NCBI RefSeq assembly: GCF_000023125.1
Contig: NC_013037.1
Location: 1,116,001 to 1,180,000, forward strand
Reading direction: 5' to 3'
Length of the DNA: 64,000 nucleotides
DNA from: Dyadobacter fermentans DSM 18053
GTDB taxonomy: Bacteria > Bacteroidota > Bacteroidia > Cytophagales > Spirosomataceae
In this document: positions 1-7,986 of the stretch, piece after piece
How the letters are laid out: the number at the start of each line of letters is the position of its first letter
How positions within the stretch are numbered: the stretch's first letter is position 1
Notes under the pieces: model-generated
Database searches by the model: none
Seen by the model: the letters and a program-made list of their open reading frames with translations, nothing else
What the model was told of the DNA's origin: nothing
Made by a program: the position numbers and the translations under genes

Positions 1-87
1 AAACGCTTTCGAACGAATTCAAACACTTTCAAACAAATCCGAATTTTTTAGAGCGGAAGCGAACTCTTTCGAACAGATTCGGACATG
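1..87. repeat. 10-bp-period tandem array, consensus TTCRAACNNN
   Basis: Seven-base motifs related to TTCRAAC start at 8, 18, 28, 38, 48, 58, 68 and 78, exactly ten bases apart. The clear copies are TTCGAAC (8-14, 68-74), TTCAAAC (18-24, 28-34) and TTCGGAC (78-84); those at 38, 48 and 58 are degenerate. The AAAC at 1-4 fits a further copy that starts before the window. A 10-bp period puts each copy on the same DNA face. The function is unknown; iterated protein binding sites or the end of a larger repeat array are possible. Confidence 0.6.
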
Positions 88-90
88 GGC

Positions 91-171
91 AGGGGTTTTC
101 TCCTTAGCCAGCTATCGCCGGTACGTCGCAAAAAGCGACTCCCCGGCGGTGCTGGCCATGGGAAAACCCCT
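91..171. repeat. compound hairpin of four nested stems
   Basis: The outer arms AGGGGTTTTC (91-100) and GAAAACCCCT (162-171) pair perfectly. Inside them GCCAGC pairs with GCTGGC, CGCCGG with its partner at about 143-148, and GTCGC with GCGAC around a short A-rich loop near 130. Four in-register stems over 81 bases are unlikely by chance and suggest a structured RNA or a single-strand DNA signal such as an element end, recombination site or origin. No T-run follows, so it is not a simple terminator. No RNA family was recognised. Confidence 0.6.
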
Positions 172-631
172 GGACCCCTGCTATTCGCCTTCCGGCTCAT
201 AGTCGATAGGGGTGTCAACTAAACTCCTGGGGACGTTTCTACTTGTACACGTACCTTGATTTACCTCTGTGGAACCAAGGTCACCCGATTGTAAGGCTTG
301 AAGACGTATTGCCGTTTTTCATCCCAAGTATTAACTAGTTATTCGGAGGCCGGTCAAATCAGAAACGCCCCCTGTCGGGAAATTACGAAAAGTGGGAGGC
401 TAGCTGTCGGCAGCCGAAAGCCGAATGGGATATTCACGCTCATTCGCATCCACAACATCTGTCCTGCTCTCACTGGCCAACGTGAATCCAGATGGTGTTG
501 AAATAGTGACTGGTCCGGGCTAATCCCTTCGGTTCTAGCTTTACGATTTTAACTTGCCGGCGAGGTAATATGGTGTGGCGACAATCCCAGAATGACGCGG
601 TCGCCGAGCTTTGCATCGTTAGCACGAATAG
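172..631. other. gene-poor stretch at the island left side
   Basis: No convincing coding region is visible. A 67-codon open frame near 298-501 has no recognisable composition or domain. A short inverted repeat (GGCGAC/GTCGCC) lies near 576-605. The sequence reads like decayed mobile DNA between the hairpin and the IS3 remnant. Confidence 0.5.
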
Positions 632-889
632 TCAAAATGTGGTTAGGTGGTTATTATGCCTATCGTCGCGATTTTCGCCACTATTCGTTTTTGTCTTTTT
701 TGTAGCCATTCTTCTCCAACGATAGAGAACTCGCGGCGGCCGTTTCTTGGCAATTCCGAAACCCTCCGAAATTTCCCCGACACGTCTGCCCGAAACGAGT
801 ATTCTGATCATTTCTTGTTTGAACTCAGCATCATAGCTCCTCCGAGTTTTCACAGATTTTGGTCTTTCATTTTGCATCAAGTTGTACAA
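632..889 (-). pseudogene. IS3-family transposase OrfA remnant
   Basis: The frame encodes 85 residues. Residues about 13-45 read TRRSYDAEFKQEMIRIL followed by GRRVGEISEGFGI, which is the opening helix-turn-helix of IS3-type OrfA proteins. After that the match degenerates: an insertion (KKRPPRV) precedes the usual LYRWRR motif, and the rest is unrelated. OrfB, with its DDE catalytic domain, is absent to the left. This is a dead fragment that marks past IS activity, lying directly upstream of and divergent from the cyclase gene. The family match is from memory of the motif. Confidence 0.6.
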
Positions 890-1020
890 AAAAGTGTGCG
901 GTTTTTCGAAACCATCTCAGTAAGCGACCTTCATTCGATTTGTAACTTACTGCTAGAGCAGATATATTGTTTGTATCAACAAGATTGTTTTGTTTATTGT
1001 CTAATTTTCGAATTCTGAGC

Positions 1021-2310
1021 ATGGGAACGTTTGTAATATCTAAGCGGGCTAACGGAGAATTTCAATTTAACTTGAAAGCCGGCAATGGTCAAGTGATATT
1101 GGCAAGTGAGGGCTACACGACTATGGCGGCGTGTGAGAATGGTATAGAGTCAGTTCGTGTCAATTCGTTAGAAGATTCTCAATTCGATCGCCTGACTTCG
1201 AAAAATAATAAATATTACTTTCTATTGAGAGCCCGTAACGGGCAGGCCATAGGAAGTTCTGAGATGTACGAATCGGCTGCAAGCAGAGATAACGGCATAG
1301 AGTCGGTGAAGAAAAATGCTTTTGGTGCGACTTTACAAATTGTACCGAACACAATTGCAACGGAATCGCAGGCAGACTCAGGAAAGCCCAATTCGGAGGA
1401 ATCCAGGCATGTACAGGTGGGAATAGGGCTCCAGAATGAACTTGCCTATGAAAGTTTTCAGAGGTTTCTCAACGAATATAAAATCTCAGAACGTCTGCTT
1501 GAGATTGCACTGAAAGAAAAGGAGTTTAGGGCTAGCGCTGCTCAGCCGGAAACTAGTGAAAACCTTCCAGATCTATCAGCTGATCTTCAGGAGATTAAGA
1601 ATCTTGTAGGATTGGTTAGCGTAGAACAACGACTACCGTCTAAGGCCCTGAGCGAGTTGAAAACCAATAAATTGTTTCAAGAAGCGTTTGCAAATAATTC
1701 AGAAATGAAGGCTGTGGTTGTTTCGATAGACATTCGAAAGTCAACGGAATTAATGCTCAAATCGAGAAGTCCCAGGCAATACGCTGAGTTTATTACCAAA
1801 TTGTCGAGTGAGCTATCGAATGTGATAACTTCAAACTTTGGCATTTACGACAAATTTACGGGAGATGGTATTTTGGCTTTTTTTCCAGATTTTTATTCTG
1901 GAAAGGACTCGATTCTGCATGCACTTAGAGCATGTGATGAGTGCCACGCAGTGTTTCGAGAGCACTATGAGAAGTACAAAAGCATTTTTACTGTTTTTCT
2001 AAAAAGCATTGGTTTGGGGATAGGGATTGATTATGGCGAGGTGACATTGGTTAATAGAGGGGCGGAGTTGACGGTAGTGGGAATCCCTGTTGTATATGCT
2101 TGCCGAATGTCGTCGGCACCGCCAAATGCGACCTGGTTAAATCTGCCGGCTTTTGATTTTCTGATAGAAAATTGCGGGAATATGGTCCATTACGAGGAGG
2201 TGGAAGTCAATTTAAAGCATGAGGGGCCAGCACTTGCATATGCAATACAGTTCAGCAAAAACATGGACAAGGTGTTGACATTGCCGGAATGGGCTTTATC
2301 CAAAGAGTGA
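1021..2310 (+). CDS. tandem DUF1508 domain fused to a Pycsar-like class III nucleotide cyclase
   Basis: The product has 429 residues from the ATG at 1021; an upstream in-frame start would add 18 non-family residues. Residues 1-50 and 53-100 are two DUF1508 (YegP) repeats, each with a FxLKAxNGQ-like strand and an NGIESV ending. A helical linker (about 135-215) follows, then a cyclase homology domain (about 229-408). Metal-binding candidates are D237 (SIDIRKST) and D282 (DKFTGDGILAFF). In the motif GIPVVYACRM (354-363) the Arg R362 is kept, but the purine-cyclase Asp and Asn positions are I355 and V358, as I recall for Pycsar pyrimidine cyclases. A cUMP or cCMP product is therefore inferred, with an anti-phage alarm role. 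There is no signal peptide, so it acts in the cytoplasm. No cyclic-nucleotide-binding effector is visible next to it. It is less likely to be an ordinary adenylate cyclase. Confidence 0.75.
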   Translation: MGTFVISKRANGEFQFNLKAGNGQVILASEGYTTMAACENGIESVRVNSLEDSQFDRLTSKNNKYYFLLRARNGQAIGSSEMYESAASRDNGIESVKKNAFGATLQIVPNTIATESQADSGKPNSEESRHVQVGIGLQNELAYESFQRFLNEYKISERLLEIALKEKEFRASAAQPETSENLPDLSADLQEIKNLVGLVSVEQRLPSKALSELKTNKLFQEAFANNSEMKAVVVSIDIRKSTELMLKSRSPRQYAEFITKLSSELSNVITSNFGIYDKFTGDGILAFFPDFYSGKDSILHALRACDECHAVFREHYEKYKSIFTVFLKSIGLGIGIDYGEVTLVNRGAELTVVGIPVVYACRMSSAPPNATWLNLPAFDFLIENCGNMVHYEEVEVNLKHEGPALAYAIQFSKNMDKVLTLPEWALSKE

Positions 2311-2612
2311 AAGCAGTAGAACAGGCAGCTTTGGAGGCGCCAATGCTAATCGATTGACTATCCATCGGCAATGATTTCATTAGGCACTTTCCTCCACCTC
2401 CAACAACTCAAACTCCCGCCCCGTATCATCGACCAGTCCCGACCGGCGGACGGATGTTTTTTGAGAAATGACGGCTTTTCCGCCGTTGGAGGCCAGAGAT
2501 GTGTCTATTAATGGCTTAGGCCTTATTGGTGGGTAAGTGGAAGGGTCGAAAGTCTTTTAACTCTTGTAAAATAAGGGATTTAACTTCACAGGAAACACTG
2601 TATCTACTTGAT
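2311..2612. other. intergenic with a possible minus-strand gene remnant
   Basis: Between the cyclase stop and the hydrolase start, the minus strand has an open stretch from about 2545 down to a TAA near 2380. It contains a plausible protein tail with GKAVISQKTSVRR followed by SGLVDDTGREFELLEVEE. It has no start codon or upstream part, so it may be the 3' end of a lost gene. The family was not recognised. Confidence 0.3.
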
Positions 2613-3737
2613 ATGAAAAATGCAAAGTTACTGAGTGTGTTCACGGTTCTCACTGCGATCTTTCTAAGTAGCTGCAATCCGCAAGAAAATACCTCCCAAA
2701 ATAAGCATCCGCAAGAGCCACAAAAGCCGTACCCCTATTACAGTGAGGATGTTGAATTCACAAATTCAAAAACTGGCGACGTGCTTGCTGGTACGTTGAC
2801 GTTACCAGAAAAAACAGGTGCATATCCCGCAGTTGTGCTAATCACAGGCAGCGGCCCACACAACCGAGATGAAGAGGTGAGTGGTGGGCATAAGCCTTTT
2901 CTTGTATTGGCCGATCATCTTACAAAGAAAGGAATTGCAGTACTGAGGTTTGACGATAGAGGTGTAGGAAAGTCTACCGGTGATTTTGCAAAGGCAACTT
3001 CAATGGATTTCGCTGATGACGTGGAAAGTGCGGTTGGATACCTGAAAAGCAGAAAGAAAATCGAGGTGAGCAAAATAGGCCTTATTGGCCATAGCGAGGG
3101 CGGGACAATCGCGACAATAGTAGCGGGCCGTTCGCAGGACATTGATTTTATTACGCTGCTAGCAGCTCCCGGTATTAGGGGTGATTCGCTAATGTCTATT
3201 CAAATTGGACTGGTAGGGAATAGTATAGGCCTTTCGCAATCGGAGATTTCGCAAGCAAGAGAGATGAGTTCCGCAGCCTATAAAGTCGTTCAGAGTACGG
3301 GGAATCCGAAAGAGCGAAATGCGAAGCTGACCGTTTTGGCAGAGAATGCCTTTCAGAACTTTCCGAAGAAGTTAATGCCGGCGAACATTACAAAGGCCCA
3401 GTTCGTAAGCGAGCAGGTGGCAGCAGTGACGACGCCTTGGTGGATATTCTTTTTGAAGTATGACCCCGTCTCGTCACTCACCAAAGTAACTTGCCCAGTT
3501 CTGGCTTTGAATGGGGGTAGAGACGTGCAAGTCACTCCCAAGGAGAACCTGACAGCGATTGCCAATTCCCTAAGGAATTTAAATGGGAAAGTAACTACAA
3601 GGGAAATGCCGGGGCTGAATCATTTCTTTCAGGAATGCGACGAATGCACAATGCAGGAGTACGCCAAGCTGGAACAAACGTTTTCTCCGAAGGCCCTGGA
3701 CGAAATATCAACTTGGGTATTGGAGATTACGAGATAA
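2613..3737 (+). CDS. alpha/beta hydrolase lipoprotein
   Basis: The ATG at 2613 gives 374 residues that begin with a lipoprotein leader ending IFLSSC (Cys21); the longer upstream frame would bury this leader. The fold is a dienelactone-hydrolase/BAAT-like alpha/beta hydrolase. The nucleophile elbow is GHSEGG (Ser161), the acid is probably Asp304 (NGGRDVQV), and the base is His337 (GLNHFF). DDRGVGKSTG (114-123) is typical of this esterase group. It would act on a small ester or peptide outside the inner membrane. It follows the cyclase in the same direction after about 300 bp but has no nucleotide-binding domain and is exported, so a role as a cyclase effector is not supported. The gene ends before a shared terminator hairpin. 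Confidence 0.8.
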   Translation: MKNAKLLSVFTVLTAIFLSSCNPQENTSQNKHPQEPQKPYPYYSEDVEFTNSKTGDVLAGTLTLPEKTGAYPAVVLITGSGPHNRDEEVSGGHKPFLVLADHLTKKGIAVLRFDDRGVGKSTGDFAKATSMDFADDVESAVGYLKSRKKIEVSKIGLIGHSEGGTIATIVAGRSQDIDFITLLAAPGIRGDSLMSIQIGLVGNSIGLSQSEISQAREMSSAAYKVVQSTGNPKERNAKLTVLAENAFQNFPKKLMPANITKAQFVSEQVAAVTTPWWIFFLKYDPVSSLTKVTCPVLALNGGRDVQVTPKENLTAIANSLRNLNGKVTTREMPGLNHFFQECDECTMQEYAKLEQTFSPKALDEISTWVLEITR

Positions 3738-3835
3738 GGTTTACCTGGCATCACAGGTTGGCTTATTGAACTGTCTGACATAAACGTTATCGCTGCCGTG
3801 CAACGCCTAGCAGACATCCAAATTTTAATCTGACG

Positions 3836-3870
3836 TCAAAAAAGGCCGGAATTTCTCCTGCCTTTTTTGA
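3836..3870. terminator. bidirectional terminator between convergent genes
   Basis: TCAAAAAAGGC (3836-3846) and GCCTTTTTTGA (3860-3870) form a perfect 11-bp inverted repeat around a 13-base loop. There is a T-run in both directions, and it lies between the hydrolase stop (3737) and the stop of the minus-strand lipoprotein gene (3897). Confidence 0.8.
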
Positions 3871-3896
3871 GCTTTGAGCCGCTTTTTTTCTAATTC

Positions 3897-4958
3897 TTAC
3901 CATGAAATTGGTCTATCCCAAATGTTTACTTGATCATCTCCATCAATATAGTGCTTGACCGTACCCGAGCCTGTCAAATACCATTTGCTAGATCCTTGTT
4001 GGTTGAATCGGTCCACATAAGTATAGTTGGCCATAGAATATTCCCAATCAGTTGTGCCATATATTGGTCCCACAGGCGGTTGACCATTACAGCAATTTGG
4101 TCCCACTGTACGAGCCGCAACTGTAACGGCAGTTGCAGGGTCAACTCCAAACTTTAAGGTATACGAAAAATTAGGTGTTATTACACGATAATTTGAGGCG
4201 GGCTGCCATGATCCACTACCTTTCCATTCCAGCTTTGCTTTATATTTTACCTCCATGGTAATCTGTGGATAATAATTTTGTGGGTCCAGTTGCCCGGGAA
4301 CAAAAACTATTGCCGCAATTCGTGCATCTATTTCATCAACCCATTTTCTCCAACCTGCCACAGGTGTAAATTGCCAAAATTGCGCTTGATCTCCACCTAC
4401 TGCGTATGCATCTGCGTTAAAATCTAGTCTCGCGTTGGAAAAAGATTCCAAAAGTATGTTAGGCGATCTGCCGTATTTGTAGGTCCTCACCTCGTTCCTG
4501 TTGATAGTATCCTCGTTTGCCCAGTCAATCTGATCTTTTTTACTCTTGTCGACAAAAAACTGCTCTTTTTTCCCAAATCGCACATACTGACCGTTGATAA
4601 TATATGCGGCGTCCTTATTGAGCAAGTAGACATATGCGGTTGGAACATTTTCAATTATTTGTCGTTGAAGGTCAGATATTTCGCCTTTCCTTACATCTCC
4701 AATTAGTAGAACGTCTCCGTATTTTTGTTCCATGTTCTTCTTGAAACCATTGTCGCTCTTTAACTTTTCGCAGAATTCATTGAATACACCAACCGTTGTA
4801 AATTCTAAGATTCCTTTGTGCAAAAGCACAGAACCGCCAGTGGATTGCAGAATCGATGAGTCAATTTTTCTTATTTCTATTTCTGGGAATTTTTCTTCGT
4901 TGCACGAGAACAGTATTGTTCCAAAAAAGGCCAATGTGGCAAATGATTTTAACTTCAT
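3897..4958 (-). CDS. lipoprotein of unknown function
   Basis: The product has 353 residues. The first 19 form a lipoprotein leader ending LFSC (Cys19), so the mature protein is probably anchored on the periplasmic or outer-membrane side. No domain was recognised. Residues about 140-353 are rich in aromatic residues, beta-strand-like stretches, Asn and Gly, with a Cys pair in GPNCCNGQPP near 280. It ends with an Asp-rich DGDDQVNIWDRP segment. That composition resembles extracellular beta-sandwich proteins of Bacteroidota, but this is only an impression. It is convergent with the hydrolase and probably monocistronic; a gene-free AT-rich region lies upstream. It is island cargo of unknown role. 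Confidence 0.7.
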   Translation of the reverse strand: MKLKSFATLAFFGTILFSCNEEKFPEIEIRKIDSSILQSTGGSVLLHKGILEFTTVGVFNEFCEKLKSDNGFKKNMEQKYGDVLLIGDVRKGEISDLQRQIIENVPTAYVYLLNKDAAYIINGQYVRFGKKEQFFVDKSKKDQIDWANEDTINRNEVRTYKYGRSPNILLESFSNARLDFNADAYAVGGDQAQFWQFTPVAGWRKWVDEIDARIAAIVFVPGQLDPQNYYPQITMEVKYKAKLEWKGSGSWQPASNYRVITPNFSYTLKFGVDPATAVTVAARTVGPNCCNGQPPVGPIYGTTDWEYSMANYTYVDRFNQQGSSKWYLTGSGTVKHYIDGDDQVNIWDRPISW

Positions 4959-5634
4959 TTGATAAAATATTTAAGATTTATACTATTTGAACAGAATTGT
5001 AAATGCACAATATAAAATTGTACAACAGAAAGTACCGTTAACATTTACACAAAATATATTTCGTTTGTAGCGCTGATTCAAAGTGGAACAAAGTGAATAA
5101 AATGGTTGCATGTTAGGCAAAGTTTTTTTTATGCTTCTATTATGCCTCTCCAAATGCCTGCCATTTACTTCTTTAATAATTTGAAGGTTTGTTTCGAATT
5201 TATCCAAGGTGAGTCTTTGGGAGTGGATATAGTTTTCGACTGGTAAGTGATTAATTCAAAATACTTAATTCGAACTTAGCCGTTTGCAGAAATCACAACA
5301 TCCGTCTCAAAAGCGTGCGGACGCAATCTATAAGACCGAGAACTCTGCTTCAAGTCGTGTAAATACCTAGTAGCAGCTCGAATAAAGACGCAATGAGTAT
5401 CACGCACGTCGTAAAAACCAGGATTGGTCTGCGATTTAACTTTTGCATCCAACTTTCAGTTGCCCAACCGAGTATCGGAGTTGTGGCCGATTTTCAAACA
5501 TTTCCACATGTTTCCAAGGTGTCAACCTTTATTTCGAAAATTTGTTCGTTCCATACAACCGTTTCAGTGTATTTATGCCTCTTTAAATAGAAACTGACAT
5601 AAGAACTAATAATAATTGAGCCTTCCTTGGATGC
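4959..5634. other. AT-rich gene-free stretch
   Basis: No coding region or RNA gene was recognised in these 676 bases. Short open frames on both strands have atypical composition and no motif. It must hold the divergent promoters of the lipoprotein gene (minus) and the barrel gene (plus). Confidence 0.5.
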
Positions 5635-6867
5635 ATGCTAAACGTCCTTACCTCACTTTTGCTAATTATATCGCTGGCGATGCCATTGTGCGCCCAGGAT
5701 ACTACATCAATTATATTTTCCGAGGAAGCAGTAACGCTTGAAGACCAGCACTTTGTCGACCGGTATGAAAATGTCTTCATGACCAAAATTCCTACAAAAA
5801 GGATTTTTAAGCTGGGTTACACAGCATCCACTTACAAGGGGATGGGACTTACTGCCGCAGTTGAATACAAGCTTTTCCCCTTTTTATCCTTGGAGGCTGC
5901 CATTTATTCAAGGGCAGCCCGCGAGGGCGATGGAATTTATCTAGATAGTTTTTTCAGGCAGTTGAGCGGCCGAAATTTATTTGCTAGCGTCGGTAGCCGC
6001 TGGTATCCCAACATGATGCGTAGGATCGCCCGTCAGCAAAGCGCCAATAATTTTACAGGGAGTTATTTGTCTGTTTTATATGAAAGATCAGTGGGTGCTA
6101 TTCAATATGGGTATGTAAGGGACCATTTTAGTCTGTCTTACGGTTTCCAAAGCCGTTTTTTAACAAGCGGCTTTCTTGATTTTTCCCTGGGTCTGTACTA
6201 CCTGAGACCATATCCTGAGTGGTATATCTCGGGTTGGCCGGTGACGTCAAAATTTCGTATTAACAATCTGGTTTTTGCGTCTCGTTCCTTGATCGGCCTT
6301 GCTTTGGGAGATTGGAAAAGAACTGGTAGTGGCCCCTTATGTGATGTGCTTCATTGCGACTATTTGGTCAGACAACACTTCAAAATTAGGTTGCCTGAGG
6401 TGAACGTTGGTCTCCAAAATCAATCGATCCGGGCTGAAATCGGATACGAGAGAAAAATCGGACGAAGCCCTTTCTCGATGAATTTTACTGTCCGGAATGA
6501 AACTGATCGGTCAACATTATACGGCTACAAAACTTTTCACGGAAGGACAGAAGGCGAAGGACAACTCCGATTCTACTACCTTCAAAAAAATCAGGTTAGA
6601 AAAGGGAAAGCATCAGACAACCTTTCGGGGTTGTATGTGGGTGCTCGTTTTGGATATCGATGGGAATATGAGCACTATAGTCACCGAGAAAGGTATTCAG
6701 GCCGCACCCAATTGGTTGGAATATCGGCAGGATATCAACAACGCCTGTTTCACAAATTGTACTTCGATTCGGCAGTCAGCCTCTCCGGTGTGGGCTATGT
6801 CAAAAGTATAGTGAAGGTTAAATCCGGCGAGGTTAATGCCCGAGCAGGAGTTGGCTTTGCTTTTTGA
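5635..6867 (+). CDS. predicted outer-membrane beta-barrel protein
   Basis: The product has 410 residues and begins with a signal peptide that ends LAMPLCAQ, so it is exported. The mature part has repeated alternating strands with aromatic girdles (for example RIFKLGYTAS, LSYGFQSRF, LFASVGSRWYP), and the protein ends with GVGFAF, a C-terminal Phe as in outer-membrane barrels. There is no TonB plug and no recognised enzyme motif. The start at 5635 is chosen because it begins the signal peptide. It faces away from the lipoprotein gene at 3897-4958, and both could be surface cargo of the island. The specific family was not recognised. Confidence 0.65.
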   Translation: MLNVLTSLLLIISLAMPLCAQDTTSIIFSEEAVTLEDQHFVDRYENVFMTKIPTKRIFKLGYTASTYKGMGLTAAVEYKLFPFLSLEAAIYSRAAREGDGIYLDSFFRQLSGRNLFASVGSRWYPNMMRRIARQQSANNFTGSYLSVLYERSVGAIQYGYVRDHFSLSYGFQSRFLTSGFLDFSLGLYYLRPYPEWYISGWPVTSKFRINNLVFASRSLIGLALGDWKRTGSGPLCDVLHCDYLVRQHFKIRLPEVNVGLQNQSIRAEIGYERKIGRSPFSMNFTVRNETDRSTLYGYKTFHGRTEGEGQLRFYYLQKNQVRKGKASDNLSGLYVGARFGYRWEYEHYSHRERYSGRTQLVGISAGYQQRLFHKLYFDSAVSLSGVGYVKSIVKVKSGEVNARAGVGFAF

Positions 6868-7602
6868 TAGACGAAATCCTGCACGGCCGACACCGCGTCA
6901 ACGCAGCCGACTCAGTACAATTGGTCTTCCGTTAATTGCACGAAATTTCGTTTAAGTAAAATAAGCGAGCCCCTATTCTGCTGCTGAAGCACGTCAAGAC
7001 GGGGGCGGTCTTTATTATAGATAAGACCTTAACTGGATGATTACCATTTCTAGTAATCCTAGGGGGCCGCAAAACATAGAAAATGGGAAGTGTACAAAAA
7101 ATCGAGTAAACGATGGTTGAGAAACAATCGTGTCGGAATCCTTTCCCCGGCATACCTCGGGTGTCTTGTTGCCCGCCTACAATCAACAAGCCGAACGAGT
7201 TCCGAGTAAGGCCGGCCTCGCAGAGCAAGATCCAAATGAAGCGCGCGGCGGCAGCCGCGTGATACATTTGTACATCTTGCCTACCACGGATAGACAGGTG
7301 GTAGCATCTAATTTTCGCGTGTCTGAAGTGGCTACAATTCCTTGCCCGAGAGCCGGTGCAAGTCTCCGAAACGTCACTAATGATCCAAATTAAGCGGGAA
7401 GAAGAAAATTTGGTCCCAAATGCGCCTTTGAGACCATTTTGGAATAAAAATGATCCTTTTTACGCTTTCCGGACTGTTTTTGGCCAATCGGGGTGTTTTG
7501 GCATCAAAAATGATCTTAACAAAGAATCAGTTTGTGCAGCGAGCAAATTGTCCGTAACAATTCTCACATCGTAGCCTATCAATCATCGCCCATAAGAGAT
7601 AA
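6868..7602. other. decayed stretch with IS-like repeats
   Basis: No intact gene was recognised. Open frames here (for example 6932-7267 on the minus strand) have no family character. The right part carries the direct repeats listed at 7437-7515. The segment around 7125-7390 is more GC-rich than its flanks and may come from another element, but I could not identify it. Confidence 0.45.
7437..7515. repeat. pair of about 20-bp direct repeats, possible IS end
   Basis: TTTTGGAATAAAAATGATC (7437-7455) and TTTTGGCATCAAAAATGATC (7496-7515) match apart from one substitution and a one-base indel, and lie 59 bases apart. GGTCCC and GAGACC partial inverted copies flank the first one. Spaced terminal repeats of this sort are typical of IS21-family ends. 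No IstA or IstB gene is present, so this would be a leftover end. Confidence 0.4.
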
Positions 7603-7662
7603 TTAAATTTTTTCTTACAAGCCCCTCTCACAATTACGGAGGGGTTGTAAGAAAAAATTTAA
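7603..7662. repeat. 60-bp near-perfect palindrome
   Basis: A 25-base left arm starting TTAAATTTTTTCTTACAA (7603-7627) pairs with the right arm that begins GAGGGGTTGTAAG (7639-7662); the only defect is one bulged G. The loop is about 11 bases. T-tracts lie inside the stem rather than after it, so it is not a standard terminator. It sits between the IS-like repeats and the RhuM remnant and may be a mobile-element end or MITE-like relic. Confidence 0.65.
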
Positions 7663-7779
7663 AGTCTGCTGAAATAATCTCCGGCAAGGCATTCAACGTT
7701 GCACGAAACGTATTTCAGCTACCTAATCATGAACTAGTAGTTTGTGGCTAGTAGCGACATTTCAGCCACCACATTTCTG

Positions 7780-7972
7780 TGGGTTAGCCAGCATCAGATC
7801 GCTGAGTTGTTTAAACAGAGCAAAAAAAATCAGTTTTAACGTAGAAAATATCTTCAAAGAGCACGAAACGGAGGAAGTAGCAACTGTCAAGGATTACTTG
7901 ACGGTTCAAGCTGCGGGAATAGCAAGGCAAAACGGAAAATCCAGCTATTACAGTCTGGTTGTGATCAATTAA
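7780..7972 (+). pseudogene. frameshifted RhuM-family fragment
   Basis: From 7780 one frame reads WVSQHQIAELFKQSKKN and then hits a stop. Shifting frame at the run of eight A (7822-7829) continues ISFNVENIFKEHETEE, then VKDYLTVQA and YYSLVVIN before another stop at 7972. Together these match the start of the Virulence_RhuM family (recalled pattern: QIAELF, then HIxNIFKEgEL, then YYNLDVIISVGYR). The protein is cut right where the conserved SVGYRV segment should follow, and no start region is visible. It is a dead gene, inactivated by a homopolymer slip and by truncation. Confidence 0.65.
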
Positions 7973-7986
7973 ACGCGAGGCCAGAT

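Noticed and set aside
1..171. A retron or integron attC site
   Set aside because: No reverse transcriptase or integron integrase is near, and the hairpin lacks the attC core bases, so only the structure itself is reported.
298..501. A 67-codon open frame in the left gene-poor region
   Set aside because: No motif, no ribosome site and no family-like composition; the region is decayed.
7125..7400. A possible group II intron or other structured RNA
   Set aside because: I looked for a domain V-like hairpin and for a reverse transcriptase and found neither; the GC-rich sequence is probably just a foreign remnant.
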